Source: Candidula unifasciata
Lineage: Eukaryota; Mollusca; Gastropoda; Stylommatophora; Geomitridae
Assembly (NCBI GenBank): GCA_905116865.2
Contig: CAJHNH020002013.1
Coordinates: 402,001 to 466,000, forward strand
DNA length: 64,000 nt
Direction of reading: 5' to 3'
In this document: positions 1 to 10,060 of the stretch, one piece after another
Position numbering within the stretch: position 1 is the first letter of the stretch
How the letters are laid out: every line of letters begins with the position of its first letter
The notes under the pieces: model-generated
Told to the model about the DNA's origin: nothing
Database searches by the model: none
Seen by the model: the letters and a program-made list of their open reading frames with translations, nothing else
Program-made: the position numbers and the translations under genes

Positions 1-421
1 CTTATAAGTAAACACATATGCATCCATACACACACACGAGATAAACTCACAAAAAAGCACACACACAAAGTATGAGACACACAAACAAACCCTACAGAGG
101 AGAAATAGACATGTATTCATGAAGAATAAATACACAAACAAATATACATACAGATAAACATATGCATAAACACAAAGTTAACAGTCAAACGATGAACACA
201 CAAAGTTTAAACACACAAAAATACACTTATAAAGTAAACAAACTCAACCATACACACATAGTAAACACACAAACACATAAGCAGATGAAGAACACATTCA
301 AACTCATAGAGTAAAAACACATTCATTCATACACACAGAGTAAAAACATATTCATCCATACACACAGAGTAAAAACACATTCATCCATACACACAGAGTA
401 AAAACATACCCATTGATATAG
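1..421. repeat. AC-rich degenerate tandem repeat, left edge
   Basis: The stretch is almost entirely A/C-rich and recurs as variants of 'acacacagagtaaaaacat'. From about 295 the unit settles to a 29-bp period that continues beyond the SINE at 422-656. No coding potential is apparent. Open frames on either strand here are by-products of the repeat. Confidence 0.8.
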
Positions 422-656
422 TTAGTTGCGTATCCTTTACAGGACGTTGCAGAACCAACCCTACAGCCCCTGGCTGTTGTGTGGTTTTTCTTGGCAAATT
501 TACGTCCAGTAGTTTGCCATTGCTTTCTGGGCGGTCGGCTTTCTTAATACCACTGTCGAAACCAACGCAAGGAGCATTGCCTGCAACTGGGATCGAACCA
601 GGCATCCCGGCTTTTCGAAGCGAAGCGTTCGTATCGACTTAGCCACAGAGCCGACT
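422..656 (-). mobile_element. tRNA-derived SINE, family A, full-length with target duplication
   Basis: Read on the minus strand, the right end begins like a tRNA: an A-box-like segment (TGTGGCTAAGTCGATACG) is followed by a B box (GGTTCGATCCC). The tail, ending at 422, is shared with copies at 22879-23068, 25445-25672 and about 42833-43150. An 11-bp direct repeat, cattgatatag, flanks it at 411-421 and 657-667, marking a retroposition target duplication. It landed inside the 29-bp minisatellite. It is a SINE rather than a tRNA gene because the body continues well past the tRNA-like part. Confidence 0.85.
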
Positions 657-1480
657 CATTGATATAGACAGAGTAAAAATATGCCTGCCGATACACACAG
701 AGTTAAAAACATACCCATCGATACACACAGAGTAAAAACATACCCATCGATACACACAGAGTAAAAACATACCCATCGATACACACAGAGTAAAAACATA
801 CCCATCAATACACAGAGTACAAACATACCCATCGATACACACAGAGTACAAACATACCCATCGATACACACAGAGTAAAAACATACCCATCAATACACAG
901 AGTACAAACATACCCAGTACAAACATACCATACCATCGATACACACACACCCATCAATACACAGAGTACACAAGAGTAAAAACATACCCATCGATACACA
1001 CAGAGTAAAAACATATCCACTGATACACACAGAGTAAAAACATACCTATTGATACACACAGAGTATAAAAATACACGTCGATACACACAGAGTACAAACA
1101 TACCCATCGATACACACAGAGTACAAACATACCCATCGATACACACAGAGTACAAACATACCCGCAGATACACACAGAGTAAAAACATACCCATTGGTAC
1201 AAAAAGATTAAAAACATATCCGCTGATACACAGAGTAGAAACATACCCACTGATACACACAGAGTAAAACCATACCTACAGATACACACAGAGTATAACC
1301 ATACCCGCAGATACATACAGAGTATAACCATACCTGCAGATACACACAGAGTATAACCATACCTGCAGATACACACAGAGTAAAACCATACCTACAGATA
1401 CACACAGAGTAAAACCATACCTGCAGATACACACAGAGTAAAACCATACCTGCAGATACACACAGAGTAAAAACACACAT
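657..1480. repeat. 29-bp minisatellite (about 28 units)
   Basis: The unit is of the type agagtaaaaacatacccatc + gatacacac, with an exact 29-bp period (for example atacacacag recurs at 721 and 750). Subtypes are spatially sorted: 'cccatcgat' units dominate the left and middle, and 'cctgcagat' units with 'agtataacc' dominate about 1270-1470. The array is contiguous without spacers. Apparent Cys/Tyr/Val-rich open frames on the minus strand are translations of this repeat. Confidence 0.9.
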
Positions 1481-1585
1481 CCAAATGCACAGAATAAACA
1501 CAAAAAATCACAAATACAACCACACAGAACAAACTAGCATACACAAAGAGTGAACATACGCATGTGTGTGCACACATACAGGGAC

Positions 1586-1620
<35 letters not shown>

Positions 1621-1625
1621 GGAAA
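1481..1625. repeat. AC-rich flank and (CA)n
   Basis: Degenerate AC-rich sequence ends in a (CA)n run at about 1588-1618. Nothing else is visible. Confidence 0.7.
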
Positions 1626-1639
1626 TTGCACACAAGTCC

Positions 1640-1835
1640 AGAGCTGAGAGTTTGAATAACAACATGTGGAAATCTTTTATAGACAGCAATGGTCCTGCAA
1701 CCCCATGTACTTATTGTGCATGATTTGTCTCAACACAATCAGATCTTGCTAGTCACAATCACTACTGCCATAGGCTGTGATTCCCTGGCCTGCCTACAGC
1801 ACAACAGAATACTGACATCTAGAAGACGGAAAGCT
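1640..1835 (-). mobile_element. Dispersed repeat, family B
   Basis: The stretch 'cttgctagtcaca...atcta/tgggaagacggaaag' is shared with 6285-6425 and 17475-17585. In reverse complement it matches 40735-40860, 43420-43560 and 55520-55660. Six diverged copies in one window identify an interspersed family. I see no clear tRNA-like head in this copy, so its class (SINE or MITE) is undecided. Strand is given relative to the 43420 copy as plus. Confidence 0.6.
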
Positions 1836-1844
1836 GTCAACAAA

Positions 1845-2104
1845 AAAAAAAAAACACACGCATGTACACACAAACATGCGCGCACGCGCACACGCACACA
1901 CATACACAGACACACATGTATTTATGTACAGAGTGTAGACACACACACACAAATATATAAATGCACACACATACACACACAGAAACACGCAAACGCATAC
2001 ACCCAGAGTAAATATACATACATATATACACACACAGAGTTAACACACACATGTATACCAGCAGAGTAAAATACACACCCACACATATGTATACAAAGAC
2101 ATAT
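1845..2104. repeat. AC-rich low-complexity tract
   Basis: Degenerate (CA)n DNA with interspersed 'cacagagtaaa' motifs. It appears to be a decayed edge of the 31-bp array that follows. Confidence 0.6.
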
Positions 2105-2570
2105 ATACACACAGAGAGTAAACACACAAGCATATACTCACGCACAGAGTAAACACACAAGCATACACTCACACACAGAGTAAACACACAAGCATACACT
2201 CACACACATAGTAAACACACAAGCATACACTAACACACAGAGTAAACACACAAGCATACACTCACACACAGAGTAAACACACAAGCATACACTCACACAC
2301 AGAGTAAACACACAAGCATACACTCACACACATAGTAAACACACAAGCATACACTCACACACAGAGTAAACACACAAGCATACACTCACACACAGAGGAA
2401 ACACACAAGCATATACTCACGTACAGAGTAAACACACAAGCATACACTCACACACAGAGGAAACACACAAGCATATACTCACGTACAGAGTAAACACACA
2501 AGCATACACTCACACACAGAGTGAACACACAAGCATACACTCACACACAAAGTAAACACACATACTTCAG
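2105..2570. repeat. 31-bp minisatellite (about 15 units)
   Basis: The unit is of the type acacacaagcatacactcac + acacagagtaa, with a 31-bp period (aagcatacac at 2221 and 2252). It shares the core 'acacagagtaaa' with the 29-bp array at 657-1480, so the two arrays are probably of common origin. Confidence 0.9.
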
Positions 2571-2915
2571 TGTACCTGCTCAATACTGCTAGTTATCACT
2601 TGCACTGAACACTTATTCAGCCGCCAAAAACACACTCAATCCAATTGTCACACTATGGAGGATTTAACAATTTAAACATAGAAAGAAACTTGAAGTGGAT
2701 AATTGGTAGGCGCTAAACTCTTTCAGCACCAGTCTGTGATCACTTTTACTCCTACTATCCTAAGAAGTTCTGTGTTATAGTATTTCAAATACTATCATAA
2801 TGGAAGCAAAAACCAAAAACTGTAAAACAGATTAATGAATTCAATGTAACAGCTATCTCTGACAAGTGGTGAAGAAATTTAGAGAAATGCCTAGGCAACT
2901 ACTGGTAACAGCAGT
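2571..2915. other. Unique non-coding sequence
   Basis: Some 345 bases without a recognisable gene. A 'ctctttcagcacc' motif at about 2718 resembles the ends of the piggyBac-like elements elsewhere, but no partner end was found. Confidence 0.4.
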
Positions 2916-3062
2916 TTTAAGACAAAGAAGATAGGGTTATATTGGACACATCTTGAGAAGAAACAAGCACAGAATCACAAAACAGACACTAAAATGGAAA
3001 ATAAAGAGACTGAGGAAGCAATGATGCCCAAAGCAAACTATAAAACGAAGCCCTGGTTGTAA
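2916..3062 (+). pseudogene. LINE 3'-end fragment
   Basis: The plus frame reads RQRRGYIGHILRRNKHRITK followed by a QTLKWK-type run. This matches the C-terminal signature of many non-LTR retrotransposon reverse transcriptases (W.GH.LR....IT..AL.W.P.G). Stops follow. The next insertion, at 3070, has separated it from any downstream part. Confidence 0.6.
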
Positions 3063-3069
3063 CCATTAA

Positions 3070-3773
3070 CCCTACCAGACCGCTGGCCCGATTTCCCGGG
3101 AATTTCCTAACCAGCTGCTAAACCGCTTGTCCACTTTTCCAGGAATTTACATAGTACGTGACAAATATGTGTCAAAGACTAAAAATAACCAACCAATCGC
3201 CATCAGACTTTGTTTTTAGTCATTGCGAATGACTTCCGACGTGCGTTGAGATTTCTTTGTGTGGTTGGATGTGAAAAAAAATTCGGAAAATTCTCAATGA
3301 AACCAGCGGCTTCGACAAGAAAGTGACGTAGGTCTAGGCATATCACAATCCAACAGTTGATCGATATTTTTGTTAATTCAGACTGTAAATACGTTAATAA
3401 AGAATATGTTCCCAGTTGAAGTGACACAGTCAGTTAGAGCTAGAGTGAGGAGGAGAATTATGAAAATTATAGATTTAAAACTAGATCAGATCGATAGTAA
3501 GAGAAAGGGGCTTGTCCCTCAAACAGCAACATCTGGTGCTTACTTTGCGAATCAAGGCTGATCCTACTAGGTAGATTGGCACACAAAGGGGAAAGATTTG
3601 TGCTAGATGAAAGGTAAACCTATTTTCTACAATGTCTCCAAGTGTTATCTTGTTCTAACCACTTGTTTGCATGTAACTAATTTTTGTGTACATCATGTTG
3701 GTTTTTTGCGTGTTAGTGCCCAGGAGCTCAGGTTATAGGGACAGTTAGGTTTAGGCCGTCAGGTCTGGTAGGG
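3070..3773. mobile_element. piggyBac-like non-autonomous element (704 bp)
   Basis: The ends are perfect 12-bp terminal inverted repeats, CCCTACCAGACC at 3070-3081 and its reverse complement at 3762-3773. An imperfect GGCC-containing extension follows each. TTAA flanks both sides (3066-3069 and 3774-3777), the target duplication characteristic of the piggyBac superfamily. A 63-codon open frame inside (3370-3561, plus) is basic but does not resemble a transposase catalytic core, so the element looks non-autonomous. Confidence 0.8.
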
Positions 3774-4009
3774 TTAAGTGCAATGCAATGACATTCACAT
3801 CAGCTGAGCTCCAAAAAAAGATTGTTTGCATCTATCAGATGAGGTTGGGACAAAGACAGTTCTCGTGACCAGGTACCATTTTCATAAGTTTGTGCAGTTT
3901 TCTCCATCTCTTGATCAGGCGAGGCACAAGTGGGGTCTGCAAGACTGGTATTTCAACTTCACAACTTGGAAAGGATTATTAGGAAGTAAACACCAAACAT
4001 TCTGGCCTT

Positions 4010-4150
4010 CTTTTTCTGTATTTGCTCTTCTAAGGGAAGTAGGTACACTGTGCTGTGTTTTACAGATAGGGTGTGGAATCTTTGCCTTTTGGCCCAATAC
4101 ATTCAAGCCCTTAATTGGTTGCTTTTTTAAGACATGCTTGCTAAGTGGCA
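4010..4150 (+). mobile_element. Dispersed repeat, family D
   Basis: The core 'gtgctgtgttttacagatag...ttgccttttggcccaat' recurs at 35690-35790, 44880-44950 and 51830-51920 on the same strand. Inverted copies lie at 27480-27580, 29760-29870, 44100-44165 and 51530-51640. No protein similarity or tRNA-like head is visible. Confidence 0.6.
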
Positions 4151-4319
4151 AGAAAATAAGCCACTGAATGTCACCAAGACACTTAAGGGAGGGGTCAAAG
4201 GGAAAAAACACACACATACACACATAAACACACACAAGAATAACTGGTTTATTTCTACAAGAGCCTTTATTGACAAAACCACACTAAGAACAACAAAGGG
4301 CCACCAGTCCACACACTGA

Positions 4320-4352
4320 GGGGGACAAGAAAAAAAAAAGGGGGGGGGGGGC
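4320..4352. repeat. A9/G11 homopolymer junction
   Basis: A poly(A) run is followed directly by a G run at about 4340-4350. Long C or G homopolymers recur at nine or more sites in the window. Confidence 0.8.
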
Positions 4353-4439
4353 CACATGAATAACCATAAAATATAGGAAGTGGAAAAGATGAACCTTTAT
4401 GTTAACAATACTATAATCAAACAAGTGTGAGAATTAAAA

Positions 4440-5040
4440 AATCTAGGGTGCATATTTACAGAAGATGGCAGACTCAATAGAGACAGAAGTCAGAGTAAAG
4501 AAGGCAAATGCTGTCACCTACCAGTTAGCCCAACTGCTTAAACACCCAAATGTCTCCCTTCCAAGAAAACAGCAAATGATAAACAGCATCTTTATCCCTA
4601 CTATATGCTATCAGTGCCAAACATGGATAATGAATAGGGCACAAGAACAGACAATAACTACAAGAGAAATGTGCTGTCTCCGCACGGTCACTAACATCAC
4701 AAGAAGAGAGAGGGTTACGAATACTAGCTTTAGAGAGAAAGTTGGAATATGGCCAAGTCTGGATTATATCGACAGACAGAATGAAATGGTTTGGCCATCT
4801 AGTTAGAATGCAGCCAGACCAAAATGCATATGAGCCTTTTCACAGCAGAACATGTAGGAGGAAGGCGAGGGGAAGACGAAAAAAGAATGGATAAATGGTT
4901 TAGCTGAAACCTGCAAAAAAGATCCATCACTCAAACTACCCAAGAAGCACAAGACAAATACAGAAAACCACAACACTGTGCTATAACCTGGTATCAGTGA
5001 GACAATGAAAGAAGATCAGAGAATGCAGAATGAATCAAAT
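4440..5040 (+). pseudogene. LINE 3' region (reverse-transcriptase C-terminus), copy 1
   Basis: A frame from 4465 reads through motifs of LINE C-terminal regions: ANAVTYQLAQLLKHPNVSL, then FIPTICYQCQTW and CCLRTVTNITRRERV. A GKTKKEWINGL-like segment follows after a frameshift near 4806. The 24180-24985 segment is a clear paralogue. The frame is broken by stops and shifts, so this is a dead fragment. Confidence 0.75.
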
Positions 5041-5205
5041 AAATTACACAATAACAATAATAATAGTAACAATAAAATTGGAGTATTGATCGTAGTGATA
5101 GTGGAAATAATAGTAACAATAATGTCAATGGTGATAATAATAGTAATAAGAATTTAAAATATTAACAATAAATAAATAGTGACAATAACAGATTAAAAAA
5201 AAACT
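5041..5205. repeat. AAT/AAC-rich low-complexity tail
   Basis: An imperfect (AATAAT/AACAAT)n tract directly follows the LINE end and is probably its decayed A-rich tail. Confidence 0.5.
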
Positions 5206-5227
5206 TAAGTAAGACTAATAATTTTGT

Positions 5228-5420
5228 TTAGATCAAGGTATGCTGAACATTGATACCTGCTAGGCTCAGAGCACCTAAACTATGTATAAAGTGATTTTCC
5301 ACACAGATATGTGTGGTTTGATCACTAGGGCAAGATTTTACTGCAGTAACAGAGATATTGTCTTCCTCACTGTGGTCAGAACTATTGAAATGGAGACAGA
5401 ACAGTCTATATAGTAGTATG
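5228..5420 (-). other. Open reading segment, possible terminal exon, unidentified
   Basis: The minus frame gives SSDHSEEDNISVTAVKSCPS and continues to a stop at 5228-5230. An acceptor-like 'ccatttcaatag' precedes it, but its phase does not join the exon candidate at 5488-5565. The intervening distance is also short. I do not recognise the product and cannot separate it from chance. Confidence 0.2.
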
Positions 5421-5487
5421 ATATAGTAGCTCACCTCTAAGTGCAGCTGTGAATCCAGTCAGCAAGTTCACACAATGATTAAGTTAC

Positions 5488-5565
5488 CTCCTGAAACGAA
5501 CGAGTCAGCAAATGGAAATCTGCTTGATCTTTAGACTCTTTTCTGGTTGTGGCTGACAGCGATTT
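5488..5565 (-). CDS. Orphan internal-exon candidate (26 codons), unidentified
   Basis: On the minus strand a long pyrimidine tract with 'tgtgtgtgcag' ends at 5566. It is followed by 78 bases open in phase 0 (KSLSATTRKESKDQADFHLL then TRSFQE) and a donor GTAACT at 5487. Codon content looks protein-like and unlike the surrounding repeats. No neighbouring exon with compatible phase was found nearby. The acceptor, donor and open frame could coincide by chance, and I do not recognise the protein. Confidence 0.3.
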
Positions 5566-5890
5566 CTGCACACACAAAAAAAGGAAGTGAATTTATGACA
5601 CATTACTACTATATTCACAATTTATGTTCATAAAACCAAGCCTTCATGCCTAACACTAGTTTTGTGCTACAGAAACACGGCTTACTTCCATAGTTAAGCA
5701 GGCAAGCTGGAAACACAGTGACAACCATTACTACTTAATAAGCCATAAATCTGCTGCTATAAGTTAGGTGGATGTGAAGTGGCAAGGAATTAGCAGTCTA
5801 CCTCATAAAACTTGTGACATGTTAAGTTGAACAGGTTGTATACGTAACCTAATATATGTTAAGTGTCAAAGTGGAGCGGATATACTTTAA

Positions 5891-6100
5891 CTCTTTCACT
5901 CCCTAGCAATGTGTGATCTTATATGAAAGCAAATAACTATAATAAACAATAAAGTACTTTTTTAAAAATCTGATCAGAACATACTATAGAAATCTGGCTT
6001 CCCTAGTATTTGGCGTAGCTTCAGTGAAAATCGAACAATTTTTCATAGAGGTTATTTATGCTCTAGGCATCTCCCATAAAACCTTCTGGGTTGGCAAGAG
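5891..6100. mobile_element. piggyBac-like MITE (210 bp)
   Basis: TTAA lies at 5887-5890 and 6101-6104. The imperfect inverted ends are CTCTTTCACTCCC and CTCTTGCCAACCC, 9 of 13 matching. The left end also matches the start of the 32853 element (CTCTTTCACGCCC). No coding capacity. Confidence 0.5.
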
Positions 6101-6284
6101 TTAATACATGATCAAAAAGCAGGATACACAGCATAATATATGATAATTAGATAAGTTGAACAGCCAGCATAGTATTTCACCCCTTGGAGAAGACATTTAT
6201 AACCAGTACTACTGTGTAGCCAGATACCAATGGGGCTGTGAGCTGCTACAGAGTTTGCAGTGCTGAAACAACCGTCCTGAAATA

Positions 6285-6425
6285 CCATGCTATAATTGTG
6301 GAAGACTTTTCTTAACATGGGCAGGTCTTGCTAGTCACACTTGCTATCGCTGTGGGTTGCGAGTCCCATGCCTCCTCACAGTATAATAAAACACTATCAT
6401 CTGGGAAGACGGAAAGGTGCCTACA
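6285..6425 (-). mobile_element. Dispersed repeat, family B
   Basis: In reverse complement this contains gaggcatgggactcgc and actagcaagacctgcccatg, matching 43420-43560 base by base over most of its length. Confidence 0.65.
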
Positions 6426-6546
6426 AAAAATGAGTAACACAGTTAATGATGAGCTTGTTTACTTAAACCTTTTCTTAGCTCTAATATATACTACTAAACA
6501 ACATACCTTCATTAACTGATGCCTGCGCAGAATAGAGGGAATTAAA

Positions 6547-6880
6547 TTGTATGACACAATCACTAATATAGAGCTTCAGGAGAAAATTAGAATTCCAGTT
6601 AAACAAGAGATGAAGGAAAGATGCTGGCATTGGACAGGAGACACATTGAGAACACCTCAGAACAATATAACTAGAATATCATTGCACGGGAACCCACAGG
6701 GGTATAGGAAGAAAGGGAGATCCACACACACAAAACATGGCGAAGGCAGCTAGGGAGTGAAGTTAAAAAGATGGAGAGAGCTGCATGCAATAGCAAAGGA
6801 GAGAAGGACAGCATGAGCTGGTTAAAGGGTCTATGCCCGCTAGGAGTTGAAGGCAAAAGAAGAATTCAGAGATAACTCAG
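6547..6880 (+). pseudogene. LINE 3'-end fragment
   Basis: The plus frame contains WHWTGDTLRTPQNNITRISL and HGNPQGYRKKGRS, the usual C-terminal signature of non-LTR retrotransposon polyproteins (W.GHTLR.P.N.ITR.AL.W.PQGKR.RGR). A downstream W-R-E-L-x-x-I-A-x-x-R segment also fits. Stop codons break it. Confidence 0.75.
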
Positions 6881-7304
6881 GTATTTGATCATGCCAAGAG
6901 TTGAAGACAATAATTACAACAGCCAGAGAAGTCTTATCTCTCTTCTCGTTTAGATAAACAGACAGGCTAAGTCAATAAAAGTCCCTTTTCATGACAGAAG
7001 TTATGTTAGTTATGTTATCACAATTGACGTCACTGCACACTGGGCATTCCCATCAGTGCTCAGTCCTCCGATGCAGCAAACACTCTAAGGTACTTCTACT
7101 AACTGTTCTCATGAGAAGCTGATTTTATTGTCTCCTATCTTGGCCTCAAAGATGGCATAGACGTGCTTCACCATGCTTTACTCCCATGTCACGCAGTCAT
7201 GTTAGTGTCATTCCTCATTATCCACTAGCCCAGTCTGTACAGCGATGATGATATCTACTCTGTCCAGTATACTGGGAACATCATGCTAGTCTGACACTTG
7301 TACA

Positions 7305-7470
7305 AACCAATCAACGCTTGATGGCTGAAGTGATCAACATTATGCCAGCCGCATTTACTTCTCAGGACTTCATCTGATACCCCTTTCAGGCTGGGTCAAC
7401 CTCTAATTCCAGAGGTGCTCAGTTTCTCCAGAAAATACATTTAAAGGTAAGGCAGTCTCACAGCAACTAT
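7305..7470 (-). mobile_element. SINE, family C, 5'-truncated
   Basis: The sequence 'caatcaacgcttgatgg...gccagccgcatttacttctcaggac' aligns with the better copies at 15125-15392 and 15983-16265. The tRNA-like head is missing. Confidence 0.65.
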
Positions 7471-7714
7471 TGATATTGATGCAGAGCCTAACAGCCATAT
7501 GCGCACTAGGAAAATCAGTGTGCTGGGGCCAATCTAACAACAATTAAAAAAATTAAATGTAAATAGTCCATAATATTAAACATATTTATTTTTTCTAGCA
7601 CTTCACAAAACTGGTGTTAAACATAAACAAACACAAATCAGACAGCAAAGGATAAAAGCACTATTAATTTTTTTATATGGCAAGTCACTTAACATACACA
7701 GATTAGCATGGTAG

Positions 7715-7955
7715 TCAAAGCCCTTTGGGAACAAGCAACGGAGTCAGAAAAGAAACAAGATTATTATGGCCTTGAGAGAGACACCTGGGTGTAACATGAG
7801 AGTCTGGTCGGCTCACTACACTCAGAGGAAAGGCAAGACGGACATATAACCAGATGATAACCGTACTATTTGTACTGGAACACTGCACTGGCTGCTGAAG
7901 ATGGGGATGGAGCACGCATGAGAATGCCCTGAGTGCTGTGATGTCAGTTCTTGAC
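7715..7955 (+). mobile_element. Dispersed repeat, family F
   Basis: Shares 'ggctgctgaagatggggatggag' -type sequence and 'tgccctgagtgctgtgatgtc' with 14490-14745 (inverted) and 52610-52740. Three copies make it an interspersed element, probably a SINE. A head region was not resolved. Confidence 0.6.
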
Positions 7956-8064
7956 TCAACTCAGGTTGGCCTGGGGCCCTGATGCTCATAGAGCTCATGC
8001 ATTAGGTTGGCACTGAGCTGGGGTTCACTCAGCATCATAAACAAGGGTACTAGATAGTTTATAG

Positions 8065-8230
8065 CAGGGCTGTTCAGCTAAGTTTACTCATGAGCAAACT
8101 TTCTGAAAAATGGAACTGTCAGCGCCGGAGACTCAAGCCCCAGCACAGAGAGAATATTAATACAAGACAACTGGCAATAATCTGTGGGCCACTTACTAGG
8201 CCTCTGGGGGCCACTAGTTGAATAGCCCTG
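8065..8230. mobile_element. hAT-like MITE (166 bp)
   Basis: The terminal inverted repeats are CAGGGCTGTTCAGCTA and CAGGGCTATTCAACTA (14 of 16). They are flanked by 8-bp near-identical repeats, gtttatag at 8057-8064 and gtttgtag at 8231-8238. CAGGG ends and an 8-bp duplication are hallmarks of hAT elements. Too short to code. Confidence 0.75.
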
Positions 8231-8388
8231 GTTTGTAGAATTGTATGGACAAATGTTTGGTAAATGAGGGCAAAGAGTAAGGGGACTGGCAGCTTCATGT
8301 TGTAGCCTAAAATGCTTAAAGGCCCAACAATTCACACAACCAACACATTGCCGTCTTAGCAGATGAGCCCGCCGGGCACTTGCCTAGC

Positions 8389-8402
8389 CCCCCCCCCCCC
8401 CC
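8389..8402. repeat. Poly(C) tract
   Basis: A run of about 13 C is followed by 'acccacg'. It is one of the recurrent C/G homopolymers in this window. Confidence 0.8.
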
Positions 8403-8599
8403 ACCCACGAGCCTAGAGGCCCCACGCTTATATGTGTATGTTAAGTGACTTGCCTGTGAGTGGTTGTAGCTCTGCCACAACACAGCACAATGTGAGAAAT
8501 AAATCCTGATTATAAGTAGTAGTAGCAATTTTGAGAAAACAAATATGCTGTTCAACTTTCTGTGGCTGTGTACACCTGAGTAACACCATCTTCTGTGTG

Positions 8600-9425
8600 T
8601 TATTTTTGCTCAGCACATATGGAGTCTAATTCAGCTGTCAGGAAGGAGCTTGATATAAAAATCAGCTCGTTTTCGCTCAAGAACCAACTATTTTTTTCAG
8701 GCAAATACTAATACTTCCCCAGTATTCTAACTGATGCCTTCATTCACAGGTAAGTTCGTTACCTTCCCTCTCTGATTGCCATTTTGACTGACCACTAGTA
8801 GTGGGCTCGTCCTTGAAAGTTGCTGAAAGCAAACCACCGAATAAAAAAAATTCGAAAATAAATCTTAACAATAACAGATAAACAACTAACGTGTTTATGT
8901 TTCATTTTTCCGATTTATCACACAAAGAAGTCACACACAAAACCGAGCAGTAGGTACGACTAGAAAAACAACATTAGAATGCTGGAAAAATCCGCAAGTT
9001 TCAGAAGTGAGCGGCGGTCTGGAAGCCTATGGTGTACTTATAGACAGCGCCAAGAATTTAAGTAAAACTGGTCCTTCATTATCAAAAATGTAGTTAATAC
9101 AAATATAGCAGCCAGAATGGAAATCGTCTCACCCGCATAAATCCATGAATTGAACGAAAATAACTTCAGTTTCTATTTTTGCTGACAAGCCAGCCGTTTT
9201 GAGGTGAACTTCTGCAACTGGTTCTATTTTCGGAGAAGGAAAATAGACACTACTCAAGTATAAATAAGTTGGATGTAACAGGTTTATTCCTCCGCTTTGT
9301 TATTGCTTGTTATAGACACTAATAGTTTGTTTATATCAACATAAACCTGCAAAATTGTATAGTATTTGATAGTTTACATATTTTTGAATATATAAAATAA
9401 TTTATTATTTAAAATCAAAATTTTA
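8600..9425. other. Unique sequence without a supported gene
   Basis: A pseudo-exon at 8701-8749 (plus) has a strong acceptor (tttttttcag) and donor (GTAAGT). It contains stops in all three frames, so it could only be non-coding. The remainder is AT-rich unique sequence. Confidence 0.3.
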
Positions 9426-9429
9426 ACCT

Positions 9430-9665
9430 ACTATTTTTATGTAGCGGAGGAGGCAGAGACGCGTTTCTATGTGCGGCGGTGTATTTGCGTCATTGCTGAC
9501 CTAGTTGTTGGGGAGAGCAGGCTGACAGACTTGCAATAAGAAACATCTTTTTTTTCTCTCTCTTTACGAGCCTGGAACTCAGGCATCGGTCTGCGCCTTC
9601 ATCGATCATCGCGGAATCGATCAGATCAGCGCTAGAATGGTGGAGGAGTGTCCAGCAGAGGGAAT
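9430..9665. promoter_or_regulatory. GC/CpG-enriched island, promoter-like
   Basis: Against an AT-rich flank (9300-9430 is mainly A and T), this segment is clearly richer in G+C and CpG, with gacgcg, gcggcgg, tgcgtca and several cgatc motifs. Molluscan and other invertebrate promoters often stand out this way. No reading frame or TATA box fixes a direction. One short plus frame begins at the ATG at 9637. Confidence 0.2.
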
Positions 9666-9954
9666 GTAAAGATTATTACTAGGTTTGTGGCGTGTTGTGC
9701 ATGCCATGCAGGCGTTTTTCTTGTGCTAGGGTAGTATAGTACTATGTTCGATGGTCAGTTTTTGGCAGGCAATTAACCAGAATGTCATCTGGTTTCATTA
9801 GTAATTGATGACTGTTCTCAGCAGTCTTCATGCAGTTACCTGCTGTTTTGTGCTGTAGTTTTCCTGTGTGCTAGATGGAGTTAATAGCTACATACTAAAG
9901 CAGTTTATTACAAATGGAGATATAAAGAAGACGATGCATACTCAGACTTTGAAA

Positions 9955-10060
9955 TAAGTCTTCATCTTCTTCTTTCACAAGCTGTAAACGCTGGTTGAAA
10001 GTTCTGGTTGTTCATCCACTTCTGAACTGCAGTCCTGTTCCAGAACCTTTTTTTATTTAA
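9955..10060 (+). mobile_element. Dispersed repeat, family E, truncated
   Basis: Shares ctgtaaacgctggttgaaag and 'cacttctgaactgcagtcct' with 26430-26735. Only the first third is present. Confidence 0.6.

Noticed and set aside
422..656. tRNA gene (also at 15983-16265, 20634-20845 and 25445-25672)
   Set aside because: A and B boxes are present, but the acceptor stem is not closed and a long non-tRNA body with target duplications follows. These are SINEs.
657..2570. CRISPR-like array of 29- and 31-bp repeats
   Set aside because: Units are directly contiguous without spacers, and the host is an animal.
8701..8749. 49-bp exon with strong acceptor and donor (plus)
   Set aside because: Stops in all three frames and no neighbouring exon. 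At best a non-coding exon.
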